Shown: positions 1 through 9,226, numbered from the stretch's first letter. The stretch is 41,701 bases of DNA from Chloroflexota bacterium (GCA_012729755.1 JAAYCN010000094.1:1-41701); one strand, 5' to 3'. Notes: generated by a model not told the origin, from the sequence alone. Program-made: numbers and translations.

Positions 1-521
1 AAGAGATTTTGACGCACGCGCGCCAGGGTTTGAGTGAGCTGGCTCAAACCTTCGAGGGCGAGGTATTCAGTTTGAACGGGGATGATCACACCGTCTTTGG
101 CGGCAAGCATGCCGTTCAGGGTGAGCAGCCCTAAGGAGGGCGGGCAATCAATCAGGATGTAGTCGTAGCGTGAAGTCAACCCTGAAATCAATTTTTTGAG
201 ACGGGTTTCTCGTTCGTTCAGTTCGATCATCTCAATTTCTGCCCCTGCGAGATTGGGGGAGGAAGGAAGAAGCGAGATCTTGAAACGTGAGTTATGTAAA
301 ATCTGGTCGGTAATCGGCTGAGAACCGATGAGAACTTCGTAAGTGCCATTTTCAATGGTATGGCGATCAATGCCGAGGCAAGAGGTGGCGTTAGCCTGAG
401 AGTCGAGGTCAATTAATAATGTTTTTTGACCAAAATGCCCCAGGTAAGCGCCCAAATTAATCGTGGTTGTGGTTTTGCCCACTCCACCTTTCTGATTGAC
501 GATCGTATAAACTTTACCCAT
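1..521 (-). CDS. parA: ParA/Soj-family partition ATPase, 3' end cut by window edge
   Basis: Only the first 173 codons are present; reading runs from ATG at 521 off the left edge. The product starts MGKVYTIVNQKGGVGKTTTT, giving the deviant Walker A motif KGGVGKT at residues 11-17, followed by an A'-like LLIDLDSQAN segment and a Walker B-type LIDCPPSLG segment near residue 125. These are the signatures of ParA/Soj/MinD-like P-loop ATPases, which segregate chromosomes, plasmids or protein cargo on the nucleoid. An AAGGA ribosome site lies 7 nt before the ATG, and the gene begins 9 nt after the upstream PfkB gene ends, so the two are probably cotranscribed. A ParB partner is not visible here. It would be expected beyond the left edge. 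Chromosomal Soj versus another cargo-positioning ParA cannot be decided. Family call is secure. Confidence 0.9.
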   Translation of the reverse strand, partial: MGKVYTIVNQKGGVGKTTTTINLGAYLGHFGQKTLLIDLDSQANATSCLGIDRHTIENGTYEVLIGSQPITDQILHNSRFKISLLPSSPNLAGAEIEMIELNERETRLKKLISGLTSRYDYILIDCPPSLGLLTLNGMLAAKDGVIIPVQTEYLALEGLSQLTQTLARVRQNL

Positions 522-530
522 TCAACATCC

Positions 531-1406
531 TTATATTATTTCAAACTGAGCATTGGCAATTTCCTGGCTGGTGGGAATACTGCCTAAATAGGTTCTTGTT
601 ACCGACCAGGCTGCCAACCGAACCGCGAAACGGGCGGCTTCCCATGGGTCGCGGGTGGTGTAGAGCCTGTGAAAAAAGCAGGCAGCGAAAATGTCACCGG
701 CTCCGGTATCTTCGACTAATTCGACCTCTGGCGCGGGGAAACAATGGATGTCACCATTCCAGTAGACTCGAGCGCCAAGTTTGTTTTCGGTGACGACGAG
801 CAGTTTGCACATGGCGGCAAATTCTTCGATTACCTCTTCCTGCCCGCGCACATCCTCAAGGCTGATGACACAGGCGTGCGAAGCTTTGAGGAGATCATGA
901 CTATACAACCAATCGACTGGATGTACAAGACCTTCAGCGTCAACCCCTCTCAACCAACCTTGAGCGGTGAGACAGATCAGACTGTCTTCGAAAGCTTTAT
1001 AGATCTGTGGGTCTACCTCAGATGCCACAGGGCCGAGATGGACGATCTTGGGTTTGAGCCACGCTTCGGGCAAGTGTGAAGCTTCTAAGGTCGTCGCCGG
1101 GTGATAGAGATATTGACTGCGACCTTCAGGTGTTGAAATGTTGCGAAAAGTGGTGGTCGAAGATGATGGAACAGTGACCACCTGAAGCGGTTCGAGCGAT
1201 GAAAGATCTATCTCGGATTCACAGGCGGTCACAATGCCCACCGATTGCCCGAGTCTTTCGGCGGTGAGGCCGCTGAAAGTGACAGTGCCGCCGAGACGCG
1301 AACTGCCGGTGGGCAGAAGGTCCTGTGTGACATGACCGACCAGCAAGTAATCGACTGGTTTCAGAGCCTTAAGGGCATAATTAATAAAAGGTGACGCAGG
1401 TGCCAT
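531..1406 (-). CDS. PfkB-family carbohydrate kinase
   Basis: This 291-residue protein has the ribokinase/PfkB fold signature DTGAGD at residues 233-238, whose final Asp is the catalytic base that activates the sugar hydroxyl for phosphoryl transfer from ATP. A Gly-rich substrate-lid segment (SSRLGGTVTFSG) lies near residues 34-45. The second Gly of the usual N-terminal GG motif and the ATP-site Asn/Glu region (VVTENKLGARVY) are recognisable. Substrate cannot be predicted; ribose, fructose-like sugars or nucleosides are all possible. It sits just upstream of parA in the same direction, an unusual pairing that gives no functional hint. An extended -10 box lies 11 nt before the ATG, which implies a leader of only about five bases. 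Family call is strong, specificity unknown. Confidence 0.85.
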   Translation of the reverse strand: MAPASPFINYALKALKPVDYLLVGHVTQDLLPTGSSRLGGTVTFSGLTAERLGQSVGIVTACESEIDLSSLEPLQVVTVPSSSTTTFRNISTPEGRSQYLYHPATTLEASHLPEAWLKPKIVHLGPVASEVDPQIYKAFEDSLICLTAQGWLRGVDAEGLVHPVDWLYSHDLLKASHACVISLEDVRGQEEVIEEFAAMCKLLVVTENKLGARVYWNGDIHCFPAPEVELVEDTGAGDIFAACFFHRLYTTRDPWEAARFAVRLAAWSVTRTYLGSIPTSQEIANAQFEII

Positions 1407-1417
1407 CTGAATTGAAA

Positions 1418-1426
1418 ATTATAGCA
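1418..1426 (-). promoter_or_regulatory. Extended -10 promoter for the PfkB gene at 531-1406
   Basis: On the minus strand the sequence reads TGCTATAAT, a perfect extended -10 (TGn plus TATAAT), ending 11 nt before the ATG at 1406. No good -35 hexamer is seen at 16-18 nt, as is typical for extended -10 promoters. The predicted transcript would start about five bases before the start codon. Confidence 0.55.
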
Positions 1427-1447
1427 TGTAAGCCCCTTCGATTTGGT

Positions 1448-1485
1448 GAAAAAGCTTGACATGAAAAAGCTTCATGAAAAAGCTT
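1448..1485. repeat. Three direct copies of GAAAAAGCTT
   Basis: The decamer GAAAAAGCTT occurs at 1448-1457, 1463-1472 and 1476-1485, with spacers of 5 and 3 nt. It lies in the short gap between the end of the membrane-protein gene and the promoter of the PfkB gene. It could be a binding-site array or simple slippage; nothing more is visible. Confidence 0.6.
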
Positions 1486-1499
1486 CAGACCATGCCTTG

Positions 1500-3179
1500 T
1501 CAGTTTAAATTGTAAACTGTATATGAGGGGTTTCGATAAATAACCGGCAGGTCAGAAGATGTGTGACTCGGCAAAACGAGATAGTCGATCGCGTATTTGT
1601 CTGCCAGACGTTCAAAGTCTTCATCGGTCAAGGTTTCAAAGGCTTCACGAACGCTCTCAAAGGTGTGATAGTAATTGCCGTCAAACTTCTCGATAGCGCC
1701 AGGGGCAAGATCATTCAGGCGCGGAACGAATTCACTGGCGAAGGGAGGGTCATAGTGGAGTTCCATTGACTCACAAATTGTCACCAGCGTGCCGCGTTCG
1801 GAGAAGACACGCCAATCGGATTCATAATGCCAAAAAATGTACGGTGGAGTGATGAACATTGCCTCTTTTGATGTGTTATGGCGCGCCCAATCCTGCACGT
1901 CGCGCCAGTCGCTGCGCAGGCCATAGATATGAATCCCCGGCGCAAACAGATTCGCGCTGATTGCCCCACCAATTTCGATCGCTGCCATGGCGAGAGTTGC
2001 CGCGATAACGCCGACAGCCTTGATCTGTTTCAGCCTGGTCCTGCGAAGTAACCAGATGAGCAGCGGGACGACCGGAAATATCACCATAACCGTAGTGAAA
2101 ACCAGCAAGATCTTGAACCATTTTGATGAGGACTCAGATTCTATGGTGACCGCGACCAGATTGATCAGGTACAGGTAGGCGAAATAAAGCAGAAACACGC
2201 CGATGCGGATCATTTGAAACTGGATGATGAAGGTAACTGGGAGGAACCAGGAGGCTAATGAGCCGACCAGCACGACGATCACGATCGCATATAAGAAATT
2301 GCGGGTTACTTTGTCTGTGTCATGAACAGGGTGAAAGCGCATGGCCAGCAGAATGATTGCCATACACGCTAGCCCCTGCAGGGTGCTGGCGAGCACGTAA
2401 GGTTGAGTCCCGATTGGGTAATAGACAGTATAGAGAGTTGAGGACGACTCGAGTTTTGCCAAATCTGGACGCAAAGTGAAATCCAGGCCAGGCGCAACGC
2501 CTTCTTTTTGGATGAACATGGGCATGAAAAGCAACGCGAAAATGATTAATGCGGGCAGCAGTTTCTTCCAATTCAAAGATTTCAGGTTAAAGAGCAGATC
2601 CATGGCCAGCATGCCAACTACAAAAACGGTATAGACCAAGTGGATGTTGAACATTAAACCGAGCAGCAAAGCCGACCAGAAATAGTGTCTGCGGAAATAT
2701 AGCGTAATCGCCCAAAGCAGGAAAGGAATAGCAAACGTGCGGTTCAGCAGGCTAAACTCGATAATCTGAAAGCCCGGAAAGCCAATGTGTGGGAAAGCCA
2801 GAGCAAACGTCATCAGAACATTGGCGGTGGGGTTGTGGAACATGGTTTCGCACAACTCCCAGAAAGCCCAAAATGTAGAGAAAGTGACGATGACATGAGT
2901 GATGAAAAGCGCTGGCTCAAACCAACCTGTCTTATAAGCTGGAATAAAGATCGACCAGAAATAAGAAAAATGGTAGTCTTTGAGCTGCAAAAACGGGTCG
3001 CGGGGGTAAAGCGTTGGATCCTGATATGCCTTAAAGAAGGGAATGTGAAAAACCTGGTCGAAGGTTCCAAAGTGATAACCGTTGATCATGATAGCGAGCA
3101 TGGTCAGCCCAAAAAACAATAACAGGCGCTTCCATAAACTGCGATTGAGTTCTTCGACTAATTTTGTCAGATAGTTCAT
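1500..3179 (-). CDS. Polytopic membrane protein with C-terminal soluble domain (GT-C/DUF6798-like)
   Basis: About 559 residues. I count roughly twelve hydrophobic segments from residue 20 to 420, followed by a soluble region of about 130 residues rich in Trp, Tyr and acidic residues that ends in PVIYRNPSYTVYNLN. This layout resembles GT-C-type glycosyltransferases and the cyanobacterial/Chloroflexota DUF6798 proteins, but I see no certain catalytic motif, so no reaction is assigned. The start is placed at ATG 3179 (MNYLTKLVEEL), because a TATAAT box on the minus strand lies just 7 nt upstream and would place the transcript start at or near this codon; an upstream in-frame ATG at 3236 would lie outside that transcript. 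It is divergent from the ParB-like/Usp gene. The membrane topology is clear, the function is not. Confidence 0.75.
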   Translation of the reverse strand: MNYLTKLVEELNRSLWKRLLLFFGLTMLAIMINGYHFGTFDQVFHIPFFKAYQDPTLYPRDPFLQLKDYHFSYFWSIFIPAYKTGWFEPALFITHVIVTFSTFWAFWELCETMFHNPTANVLMTFALAFPHIGFPGFQIIEFSLLNRTFAIPFLLWAITLYFRRHYFWSALLLGLMFNIHLVYTVFVVGMLAMDLLFNLKSLNWKKLLPALIIFALLFMPMFIQKEGVAPGLDFTLRPDLAKLESSSTLYTVYYPIGTQPYVLASTLQGLACMAIILLAMRFHPVHDTDKVTRNFLYAIVIVVLVGSLASWFLPVTFIIQFQMIRIGVFLLYFAYLYLINLVAVTIESESSSKWFKILLVFTTVMVIFPVVPLLIWLLRRTRLKQIKAVGVIAATLAMAAIEIGGAISANLFAPGIHIYGLRSDWRDVQDWARHNTSKEAMFITPPYIFWHYESDWRVFSERGTLVTICESMELHYDPPFASEFVPRLNDLAPGAIEKFDGNYYHTFESVREAFETLTDEDFERLADKYAIDYLVLPSHTSSDLPVIYRNPSYTVYNLN

Positions 3180-3186
3180 AGACTCG

Positions 3187-3192
3187 ATTATA
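3187..3192 (-). promoter_or_regulatory. -10 box immediately before membrane-protein start
   Basis: TATAAT on the minus strand, 7 nt from the ATG at 3179. No convincing -35 is seen at 16-18 nt, so this is suggestive only. If used, the mRNA would be leaderless. Confidence 0.4.
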
Positions 3193-3283
3193 ACTTTTTG
3201 GTCAATTTGCGACAGCCGATTAATTCTACATGTCAAAGTTAACTTTTCGCGACTTGTGATATATTCCTCTTCAGGAAGTAATT

Positions 3284-5011
3284 ATGGAAGAAGATATTTA
3301 CACCTATCGGCGGGCATTAGAAGATTTCAAATGGGCTCGCTCCAAAGCCGCAATGCAGCGTTTTTGGGCTTCAATCAGAGGTGAATCGCTTGACCTTTTG
3401 CCTTATGCCGAAATTTCATCCAAGCTCAGAGCAGTCAGTCAATCTAATTTAGGATTGCAGGATGTGCCATTGAAGCAAATTGTGGGCAGTGTCGGGCGGA
3501 CGGATGATTTTGATCGCAATTTCAACCCGCTGCGGGATTATGACCAGCATCGTTGGGCAAGCGTGAAAACGGCGATGATCAGCCCGATGAGTAAAGGCCT
3601 GCCGCCGGTTCATCTCTACAAAATCGGTGAAATGTATTTTGTTTTGGACGGAAATCATCGCGTCTCCATCGCCAAAGAAATCGGCACTAAAAGCATTGAA
3701 GCTTATGTAACGGAAGTGAAAACAAAAGTATCTGTGGACGCCTCTCTGACCCCGCAGGAGCTGGTCGGAAAGGCGGCATACGCGGATTTTTTGGAAGATA
3801 CCCAAGTCGATTCGTCTCTTCCGGGGATCAATTTGAATTTGAATTTCCTTCAAAACTACAACCTGCTGAAAGAACATATCGCGGTACATCAATATTACAT
3901 GGGCATTGAGCGCAACGCTCCAGTTCCGCATGCGGAGGCGGTCAAACATTGGTACGACTTTGTTTATCAGCCTGTGATTAATGCCATCGAAAACGCGGGC
4001 TTGGCGAACATTTACGTTGATATGACACTGACAGACCTTTACCTTTATGTTTTGGACCAACAAACGTCGCTTCAACAGGAACTGGGGTTGAATGTCAGCA
4101 CTGAAAACACGATCGATTTTGTGGCCATGAAGGATGGTAAACTGCCTGAAATCGAAGCGGCTAAAGCTAATATAATGAAAAAAGAGGCGGTGGGACAATT
4201 TATGGAAGCTGAGGCGTCTGCCTGCGGTACTGGGCCGGCAAATGATTGCCTTTTCAGGGATATTCTGGTCGGGATAGGGGAATTTGACCCAGAATGGATT
4301 GGACTAACCCAGGCAATGCTGGTCAATCGTTGTCCGGGTGGACAGATCCGTGGGCTGCATGTTTCCCCGACAAATAATGACCAAACCCCCAGTGAGAGCG
4401 AACAGCTGCAGGATGAATTTAATCAGCGTCTGAGCCAGGCTGGCATGACGGGCAAGTTTTCTGTGATCAGCGGCGAAGTAACCCGTAAACTCAAAGAACA
4501 GAGTTTGTTGAGTGATTTATTGGTGTTAAAGTTGCGCTACGCGCCGTCTGGCGGGCTGTTTGACCGCACAGGCTCTGGGATCGCGCAGTTGATTCAACAG
4601 GGCCATCGCCCGATCTTGCTGGTGAAAGAAAAAGCGCTTGCGATCGAGCACGTGTTGCTGCTTTATGATGGACAGCCCAAAAGCAAAGAAGCGCTTTATG
4701 TGGCAGTTTATTATGCTTTGAAGATGAAGATTCATCTTGATGTTCTCACTATACAGAATAGTGCAGCAGGTATGGAAGCGCAGATAAATTTCGCCAGGGA
4801 GTACCTTGCTAAGTTTGGCATTGCTTATGGCTATCGGATCGTTAAAAGGGAGGAATTTGTGAGCGCAGTATTAGCCGAAATTGAGCGGGTCAAGCCGAGC
4901 ACGCTGATGGCGGGCGGATATAATGGCACCAGTTGGATAGGTCGGATGTTTGGCACTTCGCTTGACGCGCTGCTGGGGGTTGTGGATATTCCAACTTTGA
5001 TTTGTCTCTAA
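3284..5011 (+). CDS. ParB/sulfiredoxin-like domain fused to tandem UspA-like domains
   Basis: 575 residues. The N-terminal 150 residues contain FVLDGNHRVSIAKEIG (about 118-133), matching the ParB N-terminal/sulfiredoxin fold motif in which GNHR forms a nucleotide-phosphate pocket. No ParB helix-turn-helix or dimer domain follows. Instead a helical linker leads to two universal-stress-protein-like domains at about 322-440 and 455-575. The second ends with GGYNGTSWIGRMFGTS, close to the Usp ATP-binding pattern (Gly-x2-Gly then Gly-Ser/Thr); the first is more degenerate. Usp proteins bind ATP and act in stress adaptation; the ParB/Srx fold can bind or hydrolyse nucleotides. A combined nucleotide-sensing role is inference. 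An AGGAAG ribosome site lies 7 nt before the ATG. It converges on the SpoIIE phosphatase gene with only one base between stop codons. Confidence 0.75.
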   Translation: MEEDIYTYRRALEDFKWARSKAAMQRFWASIRGESLDLLPYAEISSKLRAVSQSNLGLQDVPLKQIVGSVGRTDDFDRNFNPLRDYDQHRWASVKTAMISPMSKGLPPVHLYKIGEMYFVLDGNHRVSIAKEIGTKSIEAYVTEVKTKVSVDASLTPQELVGKAAYADFLEDTQVDSSLPGINLNLNFLQNYNLLKEHIAVHQYYMGIERNAPVPHAEAVKHWYDFVYQPVINAIENAGLANIYVDMTLTDLYLYVLDQQTSLQQELGLNVSTENTIDFVAMKDGKLPEIEAAKANIMKKEAVGQFMEAEASACGTGPANDCLFRDILVGIGEFDPEWIGLTQAMLVNRCPGGQIRGLHVSPTNNDQTPSESEQLQDEFNQRLSQAGMTGKFSVISGEVTRKLKEQSLLSDLLVLKLRYAPSGGLFDRTGSGIAQLIQQGHRPILLVKEKALAIEHVLLLYDGQPKSKEALYVAVYYALKMKIHLDVLTIQNSAAGMEAQINFAREYLAKFGIAYGYRIVKREEFVSAVLAEIERVKPSTLMAGGYNGTSWIGRMFGTSLDALLGVVDIPTLICL

Positions 5012-5012
5012 A

Positions 5013-8000
5013 CTAATCGCGTTTGATAATTAATTGGGTAATGTCATCAGATACAGCCGCGTTTTGGCGGAAGAGCTGCTGGTCTGTGATCATTTTTTCG
5101 AGAATTTCATCCGGGGTTTTGGTGGCATGTTCTTTAAATGTAGCTATCAATCTCTCTAGACCATAGAAATGGCCATCAGGGTCAAAACCTTCGGTAACCC
5201 CATCGGTGAATAAATATAAGGCGTCACCATGATTGAAGGCGAGATCATGCTCAATGAGTTTCGCGGTGGGGACTACGCCGAGGGCGATGCCACACCGACG
5301 GAGCTGTCCGATGCTGTGAGTGGAGGATTTGAAGAAAACGGGCGGATTATGACCGGCGTTGCAATATGTCAATAAATGCTTCTGAAGATCAAGCACACCA
5401 TAAAAAGTGGTCACAAAGAAACCTTGCTGTGAATCAATCTGCAACAGGTGATTGACCTTTTCGAGCGTCGAAGCTGGTGAGGTGGTCTCGAGCGATGTGG
5501 CACGAATGAGCGTGCGGCTGACAGTCATGTAAAGCGAGGCTGCCAGCCCTTTGTCGGAAACATCGGCGATGACGATGCCGTATTGATGTTCATTGAGGGG
5601 AAAGAGATCATAGAAATCTCCACCAACCTGCAGGGCAGTCTGCCAGCGCACAGCTGTTGCGTACCCCTTTACTTCGGGTAATTTCTCTGGCAGAAAAGTG
5701 CGCTGAATTTGTTTGGCCAGACTGAACTCACGGTTGATTTTTTCCTGTTCGCTTTGAATTTGTTTGAGGTGATCATTCATCAGCGCCGTGCTCAGCTGTT
5801 GAGCGAGACCCAGAAAAAGTTCCACACGCTGTTCCTGGCGGGTCGGCTTGACATCATGAACCAGCATGTAGCCATAGTTGAACCCCCGTGTTTTGAGCGG
5901 AACAATAATTAGTCTCGTGTCATCTTTGACGTTTACAGGTAACTCAGCGCGCTCATCTTCAGAGTTGTGAAATGGGTTCTGGGTTTTCAGGAATCCCCAC
6001 CAGTTGGAGGGTTTGATGACGTATTCCTGAACGGCAATTTCCGGCAGGTCAGGGATCGCAGAAGCAGGAATCGAACACTCGATTAGCCTGGCGGCAATAT
6101 TGGGTTTAATTCGATCAGTGCTCAGGTATCTGATAACCAGATTTTGATGGTCTTCACTCTCTTCAACGAGGGCGAAAGTTGCCGCGCCAGTCAGCACAGG
6201 AACTTCATTGGTGATCTGGACTAAACCTTCGTCAAGATTTGATGAAGCGGATAAGGTTCGCGAAAAGTGCAATAAGACTCTTGAAATATAGGTTTCATCC
6301 TGTTTGGCGTTGACCAGGTTAATGTTTTGCAGGGTAAGCGCGGCTTGTTGCGCGATGGCTTCAAGGATGGTGTACTTGCGCTTGCCGATGACAGTCTCAG
6401 GCGGTGAATCAATGTATGGAGTTGAGCTGATCTGCATCAGCAGGCCCAAGAGCGTATTGTGGGCAACCAATGGAAAGAGCAGCACAGTGTCATCGGGCTG
6501 TAAGTTCATTAACTCATTTACATCAGCGCCAGCCTCAAGCGCGGGCACGGCAGTGGGTTTCTGATTCTCAATGATTTTTTGGAGGGTCGGGTTACCGCGC
6601 AGCTGAACGGGCAGCTTTTTTATTAAAAAAGATGAATTTGTTTCTCCGAAGACAGATTCAAGCGTGAAACAGGCTTCATTAGGCGCGAAGGTTAAAATCC
6701 CACCAGACTTGCCGCCGATCAACAGCATTACCAGCTTGCCAATTAACTCCGTGAGGTCTTCTACGGACATCAATGAGCGAGTCGCGGAAGCAACTTGAAG
6801 CGAGATAGTCGAGAGCCATGACTGATCTCGGGTCTCCTGAAAGAGTCGGTCGTTCTCAATAGCCACGGCCGCATAGCCGGCAAAAGATAAAGTGATATTT
6901 CTGGTTTCGATGCCGTAGCGGTTTTTTGAGGCATGGTAGAGCGTCAGCAGGCCGAGCTTCTTTCCTCCTGTGGAAAGGGGGGCGGCGACCGCGGAATAAG
7001 CTTTGTCTTTTCCGATGACGATTTTGAAAGGATCTAATGTCGATGTTTTGTCCAGGATCTTTGGTTCGTCCTGCTGTATCGCGTCAAGCAGCCAGCTGCC
7101 CGGCAGCGCGGTAATTCCGGGTTTGATGCCACTCCAGGTTTTGTTGAAACACTTGACCCACTTCAACCGCAATTGCGGTTCAAAGCCTTCCGCTTCGGTT
7201 TCGTTGGTGTCGAAGAGCCATAAGCCAGCGAAATCACACGGCAGCACATCCTCAATTTTCGTGAAAACATCCTGGACGGTTTCATCAAGCGAGACATTTT
7301 GGGACAATTTGATGGCGATATCACGCAGGGATTCAGCAACACTCCGCCGCCATTGCTCAGAGTTATAAAGGTTGGCATTACGCATGGCAATAGAAACGCT
7401 GGATGCCAATGTGGTCATCAGGTCAATATCGCTCTCGGTGAAGAAATTGGCTTCATCACTTTGAATGTCCAGCACGCCCAGCAGGTTCTCCCCAATAAAT
7501 AGCGGGATGGCCAGCTCGGAACCATGATTGCTTGCGGTAATCGGGTTTGGGATATACCGCGTGTCCTGGCTGACGTCATTTACTAACTGAATCTCGCGGG
7601 AGCAAAGCGCGGTGCTCAGGATTCCTTTTGATTTATTGATGTCGTATGAAATGTTGGCTGAGCGAAAGCCCTCAGATCGCGCGCCGCTGCCAGCCCGATA
7701 GTTCAGGTGGTTATTCGCATTTTGATAGGTAAAGATATGCACGTAAGGATAGTTAAATTCTTCGTGCAGCAAATCGGTCACTTTTTTGAGCAGCATATCC
7801 AGGTTGAGGATGCTGGTAATGGAGCGGCTGACCTCTGAAATCACAGCCAGCTGATCGGTGCGTTTCTCGAGGTTCTCGTAGAGGCGTACACGGTTGATGG
7901 CCAGGGCGATTCCATCCGCGAGAGAAGTGAGCACGATTTCATCTGAAGGTGAAAATGCGTTGCGCCGATTTGATTGAACATCAAGAACGCCGAGGATTGT

Positions 8001-8810
8001 CTTGCCGATTTTTAAGGGGATGGCAAGCTCCGCCTGGGTCTCTGGCAGGGAGGTTGAGGCTAAGTAACGGGGCTCAGAAAACACGTTGTTGGCAAGCAGG
8101 GGCTCACCCGTTGCGGCGACTGTGCCGATAATGCTTTCACCAACCACCAATGTTTTAATGTCGAGATTCAGATCAGGGATACCAATCTTTTTATCATGGC
8201 CTGCGCTGGCGCCTAATTTGGCGTGTCTTCCATCAGGGGTTACCAGAAAGACAGCGACATAGTAGTACCCGAATGTGTCGTGAATCAGGTTGCACACCTC
8301 AAGGATCAGCTCATCGAAAGAGGTGATATGAGCGAGCTGAGCAGTGACTTCGGAAATTAAGTTAAGCTGTTTCCGCTGGTATTCCTGAGAGCGCGATAAA
8401 TAAATAGTGTTCAGAGAGACCGCGGCGGCTTGCGCGATCTGCGCTATTTCGGCTTGTTCGAGAGACGTGAAAGAGTTATCTGACCTTGAGCTGATGAGGC
8501 TGCCTAAGGATTGATGACCAACTTTTAGCGCGGCGATCACCAGGTATTTTCCCTGACTGGCGTCATATGAAGTGGTGACAGATTCTGAATCCGGGGGCAA
8601 CTCATGCAAACTCGCGGCTGTCGCTTTTTGAGGCCTGTGAATATCTGACAATTCCGGAAGCGATGTAAAAATTGAGATGTCTGCTGAAAAGCGGGCTTTA
8701 AACAACTTGTCGAGTTGATTAAGCAGGGGTTCAGGGCCTTTTGCGCTGAGCAAAAGCGAAATTTCCTCAAAAGCCAGAGGCTGAAGCGAAGATAGCGGCG
8801 CCTGGGTCAT
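5013..8810 (-). CDS. Multi-GAF SpoIIE/RsbU-type serine phosphatase
   Basis: 1265 residues, very long for an RsbU homologue. The region up to about residue 1000 holds a series of GAF-like sensor modules; at least four are evident (about 145-290, 318-475, 490-640 and 680-830), with partial ones at either end. A coiled-coil linker (near SEQEKINREFSLAKQIQRTF) precedes a PPM/SpoIIE domain with GGDFYD, IADVSDKGLAASLYM, CNAGHNPP and LFTDGVTEG, which supply the metal-binding Asp and Gly residues. Such phosphatases dephosphorylate anti-anti-sigma proteins and so release them to capture RsbW-type kinases. The ATG overlaps the stop of the upstream rsbW-like gene by 4 nt, pointing to translational coupling and a shared pathway. 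No transmembrane segment is seen, so it is predicted to be cytoplasmic. The sensed signal is unknown. Confidence 0.9.
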   Translation of the reverse strand: MTQAPLSSLQPLAFEEISLLLSAKGPEPLLNQLDKLFKARFSADISIFTSLPELSDIHRPQKATAASLHELPPDSESVTTSYDASQGKYLVIAALKVGHQSLGSLISSRSDNSFTSLEQAEIAQIAQAAAVSLNTIYLSRSQEYQRKQLNLISEVTAQLAHITSFDELILEVCNLIHDTFGYYYVAVFLVTPDGRHAKLGASAGHDKKIGIPDLNLDIKTLVVGESIIGTVAATGEPLLANNVFSEPRYLASTSLPETQAELAIPLKIGKTILGVLDVQSNRRNAFSPSDEIVLTSLADGIALAINRVRLYENLEKRTDQLAVISEVSRSITSILNLDMLLKKVTDLLHEEFNYPYVHIFTYQNANNHLNYRAGSGARSEGFRSANISYDINKSKGILSTALCSREIQLVNDVSQDTRYIPNPITASNHGSELAIPLFIGENLLGVLDIQSDEANFFTESDIDLMTTLASSVSIAMRNANLYNSEQWRRSVAESLRDIAIKLSQNVSLDETVQDVFTKIEDVLPCDFAGLWLFDTNETEAEGFEPQLRLKWVKCFNKTWSGIKPGITALPGSWLLDAIQQDEPKILDKTSTLDPFKIVIGKDKAYSAVAAPLSTGGKKLGLLTLYHASKNRYGIETRNITLSFAGYAAVAIENDRLFQETRDQSWLSTISLQVASATRSLMSVEDLTELIGKLVMLLIGGKSGGILTFAPNEACFTLESVFGETNSSFLIKKLPVQLRGNPTLQKIIENQKPTAVPALEAGADVNELMNLQPDDTVLLFPLVAHNTLLGLLMQISSTPYIDSPPETVIGKRKYTILEAIAQQAALTLQNINLVNAKQDETYISRVLLHFSRTLSASSNLDEGLVQITNEVPVLTGAATFALVEESEDHQNLVIRYLSTDRIKPNIAARLIECSIPASAIPDLPEIAVQEYVIKPSNWWGFLKTQNPFHNSEDERAELPVNVKDDTRLIIVPLKTRGFNYGYMLVHDVKPTRQEQRVELFLGLAQQLSTALMNDHLKQIQSEQEKINREFSLAKQIQRTFLPEKLPEVKGYATAVRWQTALQVGGDFYDLFPLNEHQYGIVIADVSDKGLAASLYMTVSRTLIRATSLETTSPASTLEKVNHLLQIDSQQGFFVTTFYGVLDLQKHLLTYCNAGHNPPVFFKSSTHSIGQLRRCGIALGVVPTAKLIEHDLAFNHGDALYLFTDGVTEGFDPDGHFYGLERLIATFKEHATKTPDEILEKMITDQQLFRQNAAVSDDITQLIIKRD

Positions 8811-9226
8811 GAGGATTGGCGAACTTTCTTAATCATAGTTAATTTGTTAGTCGTTGGGTCGGTGAAGTCGAATTCGACGCTATCCATCAATTTCCGCATG
8901 GTGTAGACGCCAAGGCCACGTTCGGAACGTTCTTCGAGCGGGCTGGTTAAATCTGGAAACTTGACGCGGTTGGGGTCAAAAGACTTGCCGTGGTCTTCAA
9001 AAACAATCTTCAGATAATCAACTCCGGTCTGGACGGTCAGGTGAAGGTGGCCTTTCCCTTCGCCGCGATAAGCATGATCAATGATATTAGAGGCCGCCTC
9101 ATCGAGAGCCAGTTCGATGGCATAGAGCTCTTTGGATGAGAAAGGCATCGTGCGCGCCTGAGTCAAAACAAACTCGGCCATCGCTTTGAGATTTTTATAG
9201 TCACCCTGGAATTGTTTCGTGCTCAT
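8807..9226 (-). CDS. RsbW-like anti-sigma factor / serine kinase (HATPase_c)
   Basis: 139 residues, the usual size for RsbW/SpoIIAB proteins. It shows the GHKL ATPase boxes: N box ELALDEAASNIIDHAY (38-53), G1 box FEDHGKSFDP (about 77-86) and G2 region ERGLGVYTM (about 103-111). These proteins bind a sigma factor or phosphorylate an anti-anti-sigma STAS protein. Its stop codon overlaps the start of the SpoIIE phosphatase, giving a kinase/phosphatase pair of a partner-switching system. Neither a STAS antagonist nor a sigma factor gene is found in the window. A GAGAGGA ribosome site precedes ATG 9226, and an extended -10 box lies upstream. Confidence 0.88.
   Translation of the reverse strand: MSTKQFQGDYKNLKAMAEFVLTQARTMPFSSKELYAIELALDEAASNIIDHAYRGEGKGHLHLTVQTGVDYLKIVFEDHGKSFDPNRVKFPDLTSPLEERSERGLGVYTMRKLMDSVEFDFTDPTTNKLTMIKKVRQSS

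Noticed and set aside
1-521. Replication origin region near parA
   Set aside because: No DnaA-box cluster, dnaA, gidA or rnpA/rpmH genes are seen nearby, so a parA alone does not support an origin.
744-1079. 111-codon plus-strand open frame
   Set aside because: It lies entirely inside the PfkB gene on the opposite strand, whose motifs are clear; it is a shadow frame.
3284-5011. ParB partner for the ParA at the left edge
   Set aside because: The protein lacks the ParB helix-turn-helix and C-terminal dimer domain and ends in Usp domains; it is also in the opposite orientation and not adjacent to parA.
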